DNA of 64,000 nt from an uncultured Clostridia bacterium (lineage in GTDB: Bacteria > Bacillota > Clostridia > UBA1381), in assembly GCA_947626135.1 (NCBI GenBank), contig CANQQZ010000003.1, positions 1-64,000 of the forward strand. The letters run 5' to 3'. Made by a program: the position numbers and the translations under genes. Position 1 is the stretch's first letter; the number at the start of each line of letters is the position of its first letter. Below, in pieces: positions 44,520-53,787 of the stretch. The notes beneath the pieces are model-generated. The model did no database searches. It had not been told where the DNA came from and saw only the letters and a list, made by a program, of their open reading frames with translations.

Positions 44520-47069
44520 TCAGTCTTCTTCGCCGCCGGGATTGGGCTCCTCGGACGGAGCGGGACTTATCGAAGCCTCAGGCTCCTCGGACGGAGCGGG
44601 ACTTATCGAAGCCTCAGGCTCCTCAGACGGAGCGGGACTCATCGAAGCCTCAGGCTCCTCGGACGGAGCGGGGCTTATCGAAGCCTCAGGCTCCTCGGAC
44701 GGAGCGGGGCTTGTATCGCCGCCGGAAACCGCTACAGATATACTCTGAGTGTTTATATACGGAATCAACGCGCTGTTCCATGCGAACAGCTTAACGGTTG
44801 TTTTGCCGTCGTCGTAAGCAATATTGTCGTCCTCCGAAAGATCAAAAACGCCGTTTTCGCTTTGGCGTACAGCCACAAGGCTATCGCCGTTATATACAGC
44901 GAGTATAAACGAGGGATTTTCCTGATATGAATCATCAAATCCGACAATATCCGCCGTTATGCTTCCAACCAGCAGTCCGTTATCCTCGTCCGTGGAATGA
45001 AAGCCCTGCAATCCCTCCGGATCCCATTGTATTTCCGCAGTTTTGGCGTAAAGCGCCAAATCGGAATTAACGATATCCCGTTCAAAATCCCAATCCGTTA
45101 CGCCGTTTTTATCAATTGTCCAGCCGGTTACGGTATAGCCGTATTTTACAAAATCCGGCATTTCGAGCTTAGAACCGGCAGGCGCTTTGATTTCCTTTAT
45201 AAGAACATCGCCCTCAGCGCTTTCGGCGTCCGCCGCGTCGTAAAATTTAACGGTATAGTCTTTCAGGGATACTATTCCGGATTTGTCCGTATTATCATAC
45301 AGCGGCATGTACGTTTCCGTGTTTAACAGGCAGTCGTCCGTTTCGTAATGAAGCACCGCGCCGTCAATGAAAATACCCATGATATTGCGCTTGACCGGGA
45401 CTTCGCCTGCCTCGGGGGCATCGCTTGCCTCGGGCGCTGCGCTTGCCTCGGGTGCTTCGCTTACCTCAGGCGCTGCGCTTGCCTCGGGTGCTTCGCTTAC
45501 CTCGGGCTCCGCACTTGCCTCGGGAGTATCGCCCGACGACGGGTCGTATTTAAATACAACCTCGGGAACCATGCTTGCCTCGGGCTCTCCGTTTTCGGGC
45601 AGATTAACGCATTTTATCTCATCGGGCGTGTTAAAGTACAGTTTGCCCTCAAATTTTCCGAGACCGCCGTAGTAGTCAGACAGCATATAATTCTCCGAGC
45701 TCGCGTTTGTCGAGGAAAAATACCAGCTTCCGCCGTCGATTTTCAAAAATTCCTTCGGGTTGCTTAAAAACGCTTCACATTGATAAATTGCCGAGTAGGA
45801 ATTTCTCGTCACATTTCCGTTTTCATCGAACACATACTCGTATCCGCCGTAATAGCGGTTTTTACCGTCAAAAACAACCGTGGTGTTTACAATGCTGTTG
45901 TTCCAGAATCTGGCGGGATTACCCGCGCTGTCTGTTCCGTCCGTAATATACGCGTGCCAATGCTCGTTGTCAAAATCGCTGCCGAATGTCATATCGGATT
46001 CGTCCATCTCGGTTATGTAGCCGTCGCGGTGGGTTCCGTTACTGAGCAAAATCTGCTTGTTGACGAGGAAAAAGTTATGCGTTAAGCGTCCGAGATGCTC
46101 GGTAACGCTCCCGTTTTCGTCAATTCTGGTATTGAACTCATCCTGAGTTGTATCGACGTAGTACCACGCATCGCCGATTTTAACCGCCGACCATTCGTGT
46201 TGTTCGGTGTCGCTGTAAACGTTTACGCATTCCACTCCTACGTTTTCGAGCAGATACTTATATAATCCCGAGTATCCCTCGCAAACTGTAAGACGGTCAA
46301 GCAGCGCGGCGTCAATACCGCGTTTTACCCGCGTCCTCTCTTCGGGCGTACCCTCTGCGCGCCAGTCATATTCTATGTTGTTTATAACATAATCATGCAG
46401 CCACAGCGCCTTATCGAACTGGTCTGCGGGAGCGTTGCCCGCAAGATTGATTCCGTCGCCGCTCATCGCAAGCTCGATTTCGCGAACCTTGTTTTCTATC
46501 GCAATACCGCGTTCCTCGCGCTCCTCTTCGTCATAGCTGTACTTTAACAGCAGAGAGAAAAGCTTGCCGTCCCCTTTCGAGGCTGCGCTGATACCGCTTT
46601 CAAAATAAAAGTATTCCGGGTTGTCGGAACGCATATTATTCACAATGCCTCTGGCTGCGTTCATGCGCGGAGTATATTGTGGAGTCCCGCCCGTGCCCTC
46701 CGAGGGCTCTTCGCTTTCATCGGCATAAATTGAAATATCGCCGACAGAGTCGGGTATTATTATTTCAATGTAATCCTCGGGATCGCCGCTGCCGGCCATA
46801 TTCTCCGGATGATGCTCGGATTGATTTTCAAAGGCGTCGGCTGCCGCTTCCGATATTGCATCGATTTCATCCTCGCTGAGCGCTGAGGTTATATCCCCCG
46901 TCGGGACCGCCATAAGGGACATGTCGCCGGATGCCTGCTCTGAGGATTGTATGGGCCGGGGACCAAGAAACACCGCCGTTTCGGGATCGGCGGGTGCGGA
47001 GTATGTCGCCGCCGGTACAGCCGTAATAAGCATTGCCGCGCCGATAACCGCACATAAGATTTTTTTCAT
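44520..47069 (-). CDS. Secreted transglutaminase-like surface protein with Pro-Ala-Ser-Glu repeats
   Basis: 849 residues. Signal peptide MKKILCAVIGAAMLITAVPA. A transglutaminase-like core near 180-320 has its triad in LTVCEGYSGLYKY (Cys near 260), EQHEWSAVKIGD (His) and WYYVDTTQDE (Asp). A region of unknown fold follows, then a six-residue repeat tract (APEASA type, DNA 45409-45534), then an InlB B-repeat-like domain (YTVKFYDA and YGYTVTGWTID). The C-terminus is a 12-residue repeat tract (SPAPSEEPEASI, DNA 44545-44712) ending GGEED. No anchor signal is seen. Bacterial proteins of this kind are usually peptidases or cross-linkers at the wall; the true reaction is unknown. The start is the ATG at 47069, which has AGGAGG before it; the open frame extends 35 codons further. 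A promoter lies at 47134-47162. Confidence 0.88.
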   Translation of the reverse strand: MKKILCAVIGAAMLITAVPAATYSAPADPETAVFLGPRPIQSSEQASGDMSLMAVPTGDITSALSEDEIDAISEAAADAFENQSEHHPENMAGSGDPEDYIEIIIPDSVGDISIYADESEEPSEGTGGTPQYTPRMNAARGIVNNMRSDNPEYFYFESGISAASKGDGKLFSLLLKYSYDEEEREERGIAIENKVREIELAMSGDGINLAGNAPADQFDKALWLHDYVINNIEYDWRAEGTPEERTRVKRGIDAALLDRLTVCEGYSGLYKYLLENVGVECVNVYSDTEQHEWSAVKIGDAWYYVDTTQDEFNTRIDENGSVTEHLGRLTHNFFLVNKQILLSNGTHRDGYITEMDESDMTFGSDFDNEHWHAYITDGTDSAGNPARFWNNSIVNTTVVFDGKNRYYGGYEYVFDENGNVTRNSYSAIYQCEAFLSNPKEFLKIDGGSWYFSSTNASSENYMLSDYYGGLGKFEGKLYFNTPDEIKCVNLPENGEPEASMVPEVVFKYDPSSGDTPEASAEPEVSEAPEASAAPEVSEAPEASAAPEASDAPEAGEVPVKRNIMGIFIDGAVLHYETDDCLLNTETYMPLYDNTDKSGIVSLKDYTVKFYDAADAESAEGDVLIKEIKAPAGSKLEMPDFVKYGYTVTGWTIDKNGVTDWDFERDIVNSDLALYAKTAEIQWDPEGLQGFHSTDEDNGLLVGSITADIVGFDDSYQENPSFILAVYNGDSLVAVRQSENGVFDLSEDDNIAYDDGKTTVKLFAWNSALIPYINTQSISVAVSGGDTSPAPSEEPEASISPAPSEEPEASMSPAPSEEPEASISPAPSEEPEASISPAPSEEPNPGGEED
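44545..44712. repeat. 36-bp tandem repeats inside the transglutaminase-like gene
   Basis: Four full copies and one partial copy of a 36-bp unit (44545, 44581, 44617, 44653, 44689). They differ from one another at only a few bases and encode the 12-residue repeat SPAPSEEPEASI. Near identity at DNA level suggests recent expansion by slippage or recombination; the unit keeps frame. Confidence 0.95.
45409..45534. repeat. 18-bp tandem repeats inside the transglutaminase-like gene
   Basis: Seven copies of an 18-bp unit (type GCCTCGGGTGCTTCGCTT) encode a six-residue Glu-Ala-Ser-x-x-Pro repeat, a likely extended spacer. The copies are more diverged than those of the 36-bp array. Confidence 0.9.
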
Positions 47070-47133
47070 AGTAATTCCTCCTGTCATAGTCGGCGCACGG
47101 CAAACAAACACGTACCGTGCGCATACAAAGGTC

Positions 47134-47162
47134 ATTATACCATAAACATATAAACAAGTCAA
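47134..47162 (-). promoter_or_regulatory. Promoter of the transglutaminase-like gene
   Basis: On the minus strand TTGACT (47162-47157) and TATAAT (47139-47134), spaced 17 bp. The leader then holds a hairpin, GCGCACGG/CCGTGCGC (47093-47122), before the AGGAGG site. Confidence 0.75.
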
Positions 47163-47231
47163 TAAAAAAGTCAATAATCACGCAAAATAAATGTGCAGGT
47201 TTACAATATATGTGTTACCAACAGGAAAAAA

Positions 47232-47388
47232 TATACGGAAACTCCGTTTTGTGTTAAGATATATATGCAAATCCAAACACAGGGAGAATCCGTATATGAG
47301 TAGTATATAAGTTAATTTTAAGGCAAAGCATAGCCGGGTGTGTACGCCCCCGGCATTTATAAAGTAATTGCCGGTTATCGGCAATTAC
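47232..47388 (+). other. Structured non-coding stretch with a stop-interrupted mini-ORF
   Basis: In the 446-bp gap between two minus-strand genes, ATATACGGA (47232-47240) pairs with TCCGTATAT (47290-47298), with further inner pairing of CTC/GAG and TGTGTT/AACACA. A GGGAGA site lies in the 3' arm, followed by ATG at 47297. The frame reads MSSI, a TAA stop, then VNFKAKHSRVCTPPAFIK and a second stop at 47368. A 10-bp hairpin, GTAATTGCCG/CGGCAATTAC (47364-47388), follows directly. This could be a decayed peptide gene with a sequestered ribosome site. I see no clear promoter and nothing else in 47389-47515. Confidence 0.4.
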
Positions 47389-47515
47389 ACAAACCGCAAA
47401 GCGTTTAAGCGCGGAAAACGGGCGCAAAACACGGGAAAATTTGTATTTGCGCCTTTACAAACCGCGTCAAAAGCTGCCGCTGCGATGATGTTAACCCTCG
47501 CCCCGCGATTCTGCA

Positions 47516-48349
47516 TCATCTGTTTTTGATCAATCCGCTTCTGCTTAGTCTGTCAATGTCCTCATCGCTTAAATCCTCAATCGGGACTACAAGGCGCGAC
47601 ACATATTTTTCCTGCGAAAACTCTTTGCCGGTATAACCGCTTACGATACCTATACCGCGCTTGCAGCCCGCGGGCTTCAGACCGAGCGCGCGGAGCTTTT
47701 CATCAAACTCGGCATGCGCCTTGCTTATGGCTTTATAATTCCCGTAGCACATCACGGAAAACGCCGTGCAGCTCGGATAAAACACGGTGCTCTCATCGGC
47801 GCAGGACGGTTCAAGCGGCACACAGCAAATATAAGTATTTTCCTTTTCCGACCAATCATTGTTATGTATGACAAAAAGCCGTTCCGATAAAAGCGGTCTG
47901 TAGCCCTTTTCCACGACCTCGCCGAAAAGATTATACATATCGCGGTATTTTTCGCTCCAGCTCGCACCCTTAAATTCCTTTTGGTAACAGACATATTCGG
48001 GCAGCTTTATAATTTCCAGCCGGAGGTTCTGCTTATCGTCCATTCTCAGCTTCATTTCCTCATACGCTCTTGTAAGAAGCGCAAGACGGCTTTCGAGCGC
48101 GGCAAGAAGCTCGGGCGATTTGCCGTTCGACGTATAGTACGAATACGCGTCGTCATAAGTAAGTCCCATGTTCAAAAACATTTGAATATGCAAAATCTTT
48201 GTTACGTTATAAATATCATAATAGCGATATCCCGTATTTTCATCGACGCGCGCGGGGGACAAAAGACCTCTGTTCTCCATACGCAGAATAGTCGAACGCG
48301 AAACACCGCAGCATTTGCACACCTGACCTACCGTAAACAATTTTTTCAT
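47516..48349 (-). CDS. MerR family regulator with a GyrI-like effector domain
   Basis: 277 residues. The N-terminal winged helix (LFTVGQVCKCCGVSRSTILRM, then ENRGLLSPARVD, then YRYYDIYNV) is MerR type. The linker helix around ALESRLALLTRAYEEMKLR dimerises. The rest is an alpha-beta domain like the SOUL/GyrI ligand-binding fold of BmrR-type multidrug regulators. It has no metal-binding cysteine pair. I take the ATG at 48349, since GGGAGTGA is in front; another ATG lies three codons earlier. No drug pump gene is adjacent, so the target is unknown and may be its own promoter. Confidence 0.87.
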   Translation of the reverse strand: MKKLFTVGQVCKCCGVSRSTILRMENRGLLSPARVDENTGYRYYDIYNVTKILHIQMFLNMGLTYDDAYSYYTSNGKSPELLAALESRLALLTRAYEEMKLRMDDKQNLRLEIIKLPEYVCYQKEFKGASWSEKYRDMYNLFGEVVEKGYRPLLSERLFVIHNNDWSEKENTYICCVPLEPSCADESTVFYPSCTAFSVMCYGNYKAISKAHAEFDEKLRALGLKPAGCKRGIGIVSGYTGKEFSQEKYVSRLVVPIEDLSDEDIDRLSRSGLIKNR

Positions 48350-48396
48350 GAAAATCACTCCCAGCTATTGACCTGTCCACAGATGAACATGTTATA

Positions 48397-48425
48397 ATTA
48401 TAATACTTATAAAGAAAAATGTCAA
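48397..48425 (-). promoter_or_regulatory. Promoter of the merR-type gene
   Basis: On the minus strand perfect TTGACA (48425-48420) and TATAAT (48402-48397) with 17 bp between. The palindromic TTATAATTATAA overlaps the -10 box and GTATAATTACAATAC lies just upstream; either could be the MerR operator. The spacer is 17 bp, not the 19-20 bp typical of MerR-activated promoters. Confidence 0.7.
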
Positions 48426-48528
48426 TATGCAGTATAATTACAATACTCGTACCCTGCCGCGGCATATTCCGCATCGCATACCTTGCAATGCCTCCCTTGC
48501 TTTTGTAATTACATTCCCCCGGACGGGA

Positions 48529-49974
48529 TTAGCTCGTCGTGTACGCCACCATGCAGTCGAGGGCCTCGCCGATGTACCGCAGCGGAATGTACGTTAAATC
48601 GTTAACAATCACCGCCGCCGTGTCCATTTCAATCGGTTCGCCGTTTTTGTACATGATTTTGCTGCCGATTTCAAGCGTCAGTATGTTGTTTCCGCGCGTG
48701 ACCGTAACGGTGCGCGTTGTTTCGTCCCAGTCAACCTTTGCGTTCAAAAGCTCCGACACCGCGCGGACAGGCATCTGCGTGCGGTCGTTCTCGTCGATAA
48801 ATATTTCCGCGCCGCCCAAATCCGCGCGTGTATCGTTAATTGACATGAATAAGCCTTCGTCCGGCGTATTGTGTACCGTTATCGTGTCCTGCTGCTCGTC
48901 CGGAGCGGCTGTCGGAACGGCCGTCGGGACTACTGTCGGTTCAGGCGTTTCCGTCGGAGTGGACGCGTCGGGAACGTCTACGGGAAAATCAAACGCACCT
49001 TCGCCGATTGTCATTACGCTGTCAGGTAACGTTATGTCTGTCAGTGAAGTGCAGCCCTGAAACGCATAGTTGCCGATACTTGTTACACTATTGGGGATTG
49101 TTACATTTGTTAAGGCATCGCAGTTTGTAAATGCGTTATTACCGATTGTTGTTACGCTGTTGGGAATGTCAACGTTTGTTAAGGCATCGCAGTCCTTAAA
49201 TGCGTCATTACCAATTGTGGTTACACTATTAGGAATTGTAACATTTTCCAATGATGAACAAAATGAAAATGTAGATTTACCGATTGTTGTTACACCGTCA
49301 GGAATTGTTACGTCTGTTAAGGAAATGCAGCTTTGAAATGCATATTCACCAATGTTCGTTACACTGTCAGGAATTGTTATACTTGTCAAAGCGGCGCAAT
49401 TTGCGAATGCATCAACGCCGATACTTGTTACACTGTCAGGGATTGTAATGTTTTTAAGGTTTTTACAATCATCAAACATTATATCACCAATAGTTGTTAC
49501 ACCATCGAGTATTGTTACGTCTTCCAGTAAATAACAACTTGTGAATGCGTATTTACCGATTTCTTTTACACTACCGGGTATTGTTATGCTTTTCAAGTCT
49601 TCACAACCATGAAACGCACTTTCGCCGATACTGATGACATTGTCAGGTATTGTTACATTTTCCAAGCGACGACAAACATAAAATGCGTAATCACCGATTG
49701 TTGTTACATTGTCAGGGATGGTTACGCTTTCCATCCAATCTTCACCATCAAATGCATGATTGCCAATGCTTGTGACGGGTAAACCGTCAATTTCAGCGGG
49801 AATTACAACGTTTCTGCCGCCGCTGTAACAATCGCCGGTAAACTTGGTGATTGTGATACCTGAGCCGTTGCTTTCGTACTCAAAATCGCCGTAGGTTTCT
49901 GCGCTTGCAATGCACGGCATAAACATTGCGAACATACTGAATGTGAGCATAATACTTAAAATTTTTTTCTTCAT
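48529..49974 (-). CDS. Secreted BspA-type LRR protein with a copper-amine-oxidase-like C-terminal domain
   Basis: 481 residues: signal peptide (KKKILSIMLTFSMFAMFMPC, cleaved near ASA), then about twelve 23-residue LRR_5 repeats from residue 60 to 330 (such as IPDSVTNIGEYAFQSC). A Thr/Pro spacer (TPTETPEPTVVPTAVPTAAP) leads to a domain related to the N-terminal domain of copper amine oxidases at about 385-480 (QMPVRAVSELLNAKVDWDET, then DLTYIPLRYIGEALDC). That domain is not catalytic and in Clostridia occurs as a surface module; it recurs in the neighbour at 50.4 kb. AAAGGA precedes the ATG. A long leader of about 240 nt with strong folding lies upstream. Confidence 0.88.
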   Translation of the reverse strand: MKKKILSIMLTFSMFAMFMPCIASAETYGDFEYESNGSGITITKFTGDCYSGGRNVVIPAEIDGLPVTSIGNHAFDGEDWMESVTIPDNVTTIGDYAFYVCRRLENVTIPDNVISIGESAFHGCEDLKSITIPGSVKEIGKYAFTSCYLLEDVTILDGVTTIGDIMFDDCKNLKNITIPDSVTSIGVDAFANCAALTSITIPDSVTNIGEYAFQSCISLTDVTIPDGVTTIGKSTFSFCSSLENVTIPNSVTTIGNDAFKDCDALTNVDIPNSVTTIGNNAFTNCDALTNVTIPNSVTSIGNYAFQGCTSLTDITLPDSVMTIGEGAFDFPVDVPDASTPTETPEPTVVPTAVPTAAPDEQQDTITVHNTPDEGLFMSINDTRADLGGAEIFIDENDRTQMPVRAVSELLNAKVDWDETTRTVTVTRGNNILTLEIGSKIMYKNGEPIEMDTAAVIVNDLTYIPLRYIGEALDCMVAYTTS

Positions 49975-50035
49975 TGTGTAAATCGTCCTTTCCGTTTTGT
50001 TTTTAATTTCTTGAGGATTTCGCGCAAATTAAAAT

Positions 50036-50217
50036 GCGTGGCTCCACTTAAAGCAAAGCCACGCAATAAAAAGAACGCGGTCTTTGGCATTAAATGTTGC
50101 TACACATTTTTTCCTCAATAAAACCAACGATAGCGGTAAAAATAACTGCCAAAGTAACCTACGCCTTTTCCATAGCGTAAGCACTATCGTCAGAAATATT
50201 AAAGAAAAAAATGTAGC
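50036..50217 (-). ncRNA. Candidate structured RNA or long structured leader of the LRR gene
   Basis: On the minus strand a consensus promoter (50252-50224) should start a transcript near 50217. That base is the first of a closing stem: GCTACATTTTTTTC (50217-50204) pairs with GGAAAAAATGTGTAGC (50114-50099), with small bulges. Inside are ACGATAG/CTATCGT, CTTACGC/GCGTAGG and a short GCAGT/ACCGC-type stem, forming a three-way junction. A hairpin GCGTGGCT/AGCCACGC (50064-50036) followed by ATTTTAATTT could terminate it. The LRR gene starts about 60 bp further on. In one frame codons for DDSAYAMEKA, a TAG stop, then VTLAVIFTAIVGFIEEK occur, suggesting an alternative reading as a broken membrane peptide gene. 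It matches no RNA family I know. Confidence 0.45.
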
Positions 50218-50223
50218 ATATGT

Positions 50224-50252
50224 ATTATAGCACTTTTCGGTTTGTTTGTCAA
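50224..50252 (-). promoter_or_regulatory. Promoter of the structured element at 50.1 kb
   Basis: On the minus strand TTGACA (50252-50247) and TATAAT (50229-50224), both perfect, with a 17-bp spacer. It may also drive the LRR gene at 48529-49974 by readthrough. Confidence 0.85.
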
Positions 50253-50380
50253 ATCTGTATATCGGTACAAGGCGTGTTCGGCTTTTGGTTTTAACACAAA
50301 AAAGAGGCATTTAAGCCTCCTTGCGCGCGGGGCGGAATGCCTTCATCCCGCCCCGCTGCATTGCTTATTCTATTATTTTT

Positions 50381-51610
50381 TCACGATCTCATCATAAATA
50401 AATCCGTCAGCACCTGTTCGGGCGTAAGGCTGCCATATCCGTCCGGGTCGTACATTATATCACCCCAACGGAAACGGCTGTAATTTGTGAGATATGACAT
50501 ACCCTTATAGCAATCCGGATACCGCGAATACCAATCCGGATACCTCTCGCTCATAAACCTTTCGGCAATCGATACCGCCTGCGAGCTCTGCGTACCGTCC
50601 GGCGCGGCAGTACCGCATATACGTACACCGGGCGGGCTTGAATGAAGCAGTACCACGCTTCCGTCCGGGCATTGACCAAGCGAAATCCATACGTGATAAT
50701 CGATTGACGAGCTCATTATATCGCCCGGGATATAGCCGTCCACCGCTTCGCGCGGCACATTGTTCCCGTAACCCATTTCAGCCAGCCTGTCCCCGAATTC
50801 CCGGGAGAGGAATACATATCCCGGCTTGCCGTTTTCCGTTTCCAGTGTGTTATAAATCGTCCAGCCTACGTACCCTGAGCAGTCCAGTCCCTTTTCGATC
50901 TGATAACGGTACTGCGAGCTGTCATATGACGCGTCCTGACTGCGGTAAAATTCGCCCCATGCGGGAGAAAGCCCTAACGTAGTTGCCTCCTCGCCCGCGC
51001 CGGTATCCTCCTTGTTCCATCCGCCGCCGTATACGTACAGCGTAGTTCCCATTGGCTTCAGCGCGTTTTCGAGGAACCGCCGCACCGTCACCCGCCGCGG
51101 CGGATAAACCTCCCGTCCGTCAGATGTGACCGTCACGGTTTGAGTATTGCCGTTCCACTGCACCTCCGCGCCGAACGCCTCCGCCACCGCGCGCAGCGGC
51201 ACGAGCGTTCTTTCGCCGTAGATTTTCGCCGGAGCGTCAAGATGTACTGTTTCACGCGCACCGTATTCGATCCCGTCGCCGCCTATAGTATCAACAGCCC
51301 TTACCATATCCGCGCCGCCGATACTTATCGCCACGGATTCGCGGACGGACGCGTCGTTATCACGGTAATACTGCACCGCGCCCGCCGTGCGCGTATCGTT
51401 ATCCCATACCACATCCGCGCCCAGATTTTCGAAAATCGCGCGCATCGGCACAAGGACCCTGTCGCCCTCCATAACCGGCGCCGTATCAAACCCGAGCCGC
51501 TCACCGTCGAGCACCACGCTTATTTCCTCAGCCATAACGCCCGCCGTATTCGGCAGACATGTCAGTAACATTATAAAAATCATGGCAATCAGCTTCTCTG
51601 TTCTCTTCAC
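50381..51610 (-). CDS. Secreted NlpC/P60 peptidase with copper-amine-oxidase-like domains
   Basis: 409 residues: signal peptide (KRTEKLIAMIFIMLLTCLPN, cleaved near VMAEE), two copies of a copper-amine-oxidase N-terminal-like module at about 30-175 (VLVPMRAIFENLGADVVW and TLVPLRAVAEAFGAEVQW), then an NlpC/P60 cysteine peptidase. The peptidase shows GLDCSGYVGW (Cys near 243), DYHVWISLG (His) and VLLHSSPPG. Such enzymes cut cell-wall stem peptides. I use the GTG at 51610, preceded by GGGGG about ten bases upstream; the open frame reaches 51676 without a better site. A promoter is at 51701-51729. Its copper-oxidase-like modules tie it to the LRR protein next door. Confidence 0.9.
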   Translation of the reverse strand: MKRTEKLIAMIFIMLLTCLPNTAGVMAEEISVVLDGERLGFDTAPVMEGDRVLVPMRAIFENLGADVVWDNDTRTAGAVQYYRDNDASVRESVAISIGGADMVRAVDTIGGDGIEYGARETVHLDAPAKIYGERTLVPLRAVAEAFGAEVQWNGNTQTVTVTSDGREVYPPRRVTVRRFLENALKPMGTTLYVYGGGWNKEDTGAGEEATTLGLSPAWGEFYRSQDASYDSSQYRYQIEKGLDCSGYVGWTIYNTLETENGKPGYVFLSREFGDRLAEMGYGNNVPREAVDGYIPGDIMSSSIDYHVWISLGQCPDGSVVLLHSSPPGVRICGTAAPDGTQSSQAVSIAERFMSERYPDWYSRYPDCYKGMSYLTNYSRFRWGDIMYDPDGYGSLTPEQVLTDLFMMRS

Positions 51611-51700
51611 CGTAAATAAACCCCCTTCTGTTTGCTGCCGCAGAGTTATTGTAAAACGTCTTTCAGACATCAACATTTTTACGTCTGATACCGTGAGGTT

Positions 51701-51729
51701 ATTTTAACATAAATTCCCATAAAAAGCAA
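51701..51729 (-). promoter_or_regulatory. Promoter of the NlpC/P60 gene
   Basis: On the minus strand TTGCTT (51729-51724) and TAAAAT (51706-51701) with 17-bp spacing. The leader contains a TCAGAC/GTCTGA hairpin. The stretch 51730-51873 upstream shows nothing recognisable. Confidence 0.6.
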
Positions 51730-51873
51730 CTATTAATATAAATGCCTTATGCGCTCCGTCTATGAAGGCTTATCGGAAATAATATGCCTTGCGGTTCCAG
51801 CCATTATGGATTGAAGAACAGGCATAATGATATTTTGCCGCCGCGATTACATCAAAAGGGGATTCTTTTCCGG

Positions 51874-51932
51874 GACTTATAGCTTGAAGCTTTACCGAAC
51901 CTCCGGACTATCCGTGGGTTTTCTATAGACAA
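51874..51932. repeat. Dispersed intergenic repeat, copy 2
   Basis: Second copy of the element at 15-72, same orientation, about 90% identical by eye, with a weakened hairpin (CCTCCGG against CCGTGGG). It ends 93 bp beyond the ilvC stop codon, against 86 bp for metG at copy 1. Confidence 0.85.
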
Positions 51933-51934
51933 AA

Positions 51935-51960
51935 AGGAATGGCGCAGACGCGCCATTCCT
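51935..51960. terminator. Hairpin downstream of ilvC
   Basis: AGGAATGGCGC (51935-51945) and GCGCCATTCCT (51950-51960) form an 11-bp stem. On the minus strand TTTTTGTCTA follows, so it can terminate the ilvC transcript. The word GGAATGGCGC also occurs, with one change, in the hairpin at 7912-7945. Confidence 0.75.
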
Positions 51961-52024
51961 CCGCAAAGTCAAATCCTGCCGTTTCATCTCCGACCGCCTT
52001 ATCCGGCAATCGGTATTTGTCAGA

Positions 52025-53074
<1,050 letters not shown>

Positions 53075-53285
53075 TTATTTATTAGAGCCTGCCGGGCGTC
53101 TGTCCGCGCGCCTCCCGTCCGCTCAATTCCCGCCGTATCGCATCGAATTTCCCGGACACACAGGGTATTTCCCCGGAATTCCCGCATGATACGCCGAAAA
53201 TCCTCTCGCGGTCCGCGCGTTTTCAGATACCGGGCATTCTCTTAAAATTATTTTTTAACGATATCTAAAACACTTAGCCGAAATA

Positions 53286-53786
53286 TTACTTATCCAGCTT
53301 CAGCATACTTGTTCCGCGCTCCAGCGCGGTCATGCCCGTGCGGGCTATCTCCTCTATGCCGTATATTTCGAGCATTTCCAAAAACGCGTTGATTTTGCCG
53401 TTTCCTCCGGTCAGCTCGATCGTAAGCGTACTTGAGGAAATATCTATAACGTTCGCGCGGAAAACATTGGTTATCTCTATAATCTCGCTGCGGGTTTTCG
53501 GAGTTACCTTTACCTTTACGAGCACAAGTCCGCGCTTTACTATATCGCGTTTTTTAAGCGTCTTTATCTTAATTACCTCAATAATCTTAGACAGCTGCTT
53601 TGAAATCTGTTCCAGCAGCAGCTCGTCGCCGTAAACCTCTATGGTAATTCTCGAAATATTCTCATCCTGTGTCGGACCTACCGAGAGCGAATGTATATTA
53701 AAGCCTCTGCGGCTGAATAATCCGACCACTCTCGATAAAACTCCCGCGTGGTTTTCCACAAGAACGGATAACGTATATCTTTCCAT
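53286..53786 (-). CDS. ilvN: Acetolactate synthase small (regulatory) subunit
   Basis: Activates the IlvB catalytic subunit and confers valine feedback. The 166-residue protein has an N-terminal ACT domain (MERYTLSVLVENHAGVLSRV, then RRGFNIHSLSVGPT) and a C-terminal domain of the ALS_ss_C type (VKVTPKTRSEIIEITNVFRA). Length matches the short bacterial form. The ATG at 53786 is one base after the ilvB stop and is preceded by GGGGGA; the frame runs 20 codons further into ilvB. Translational coupling with ilvB is likely. Confidence 0.97.
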   Translation of the reverse strand: MERYTLSVLVENHAGVLSRVVGLFSRRGFNIHSLSVGPTQDENISRITIEVYGDELLLEQISKQLSKIIEVIKIKTLKKRDIVKRGLVLVKVKVTPKTRSEIIEITNVFRANVIDISSSTLTIELTGGNGKINAFLEMLEIYGIEEIARTGMTALERGTSMLKLDK

Positions 53787-53787
53787 A

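Noticed and set aside
44501-44794. Plus-strand frames made of repeated peptides near 44.6 kb, and a CRISPR reading of the 36-bp repeats
   Set aside because: The repeats are directly adjacent with no spacers and code in frame for a Ser-Pro-Glu stalk of the minus-strand gene. They are neither a CRISPR array nor a separate gene.
50036-50217. Assignment of the structured element as 6S RNA
   Set aside because: Size and closing stem are suggestive, but the interior looks like a three-way junction, not a rod with one central bubble. I kept it as an unassigned RNA candidate.
50029-50310. A 93-codon minus-strand frame across the structured element
   Set aside because: It starts upstream of the predicted promoter, crosses the -35 and -10 boxes and the hairpins, and has no ribosome site. 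The base-paired structure explains the stretch better than this frame does.
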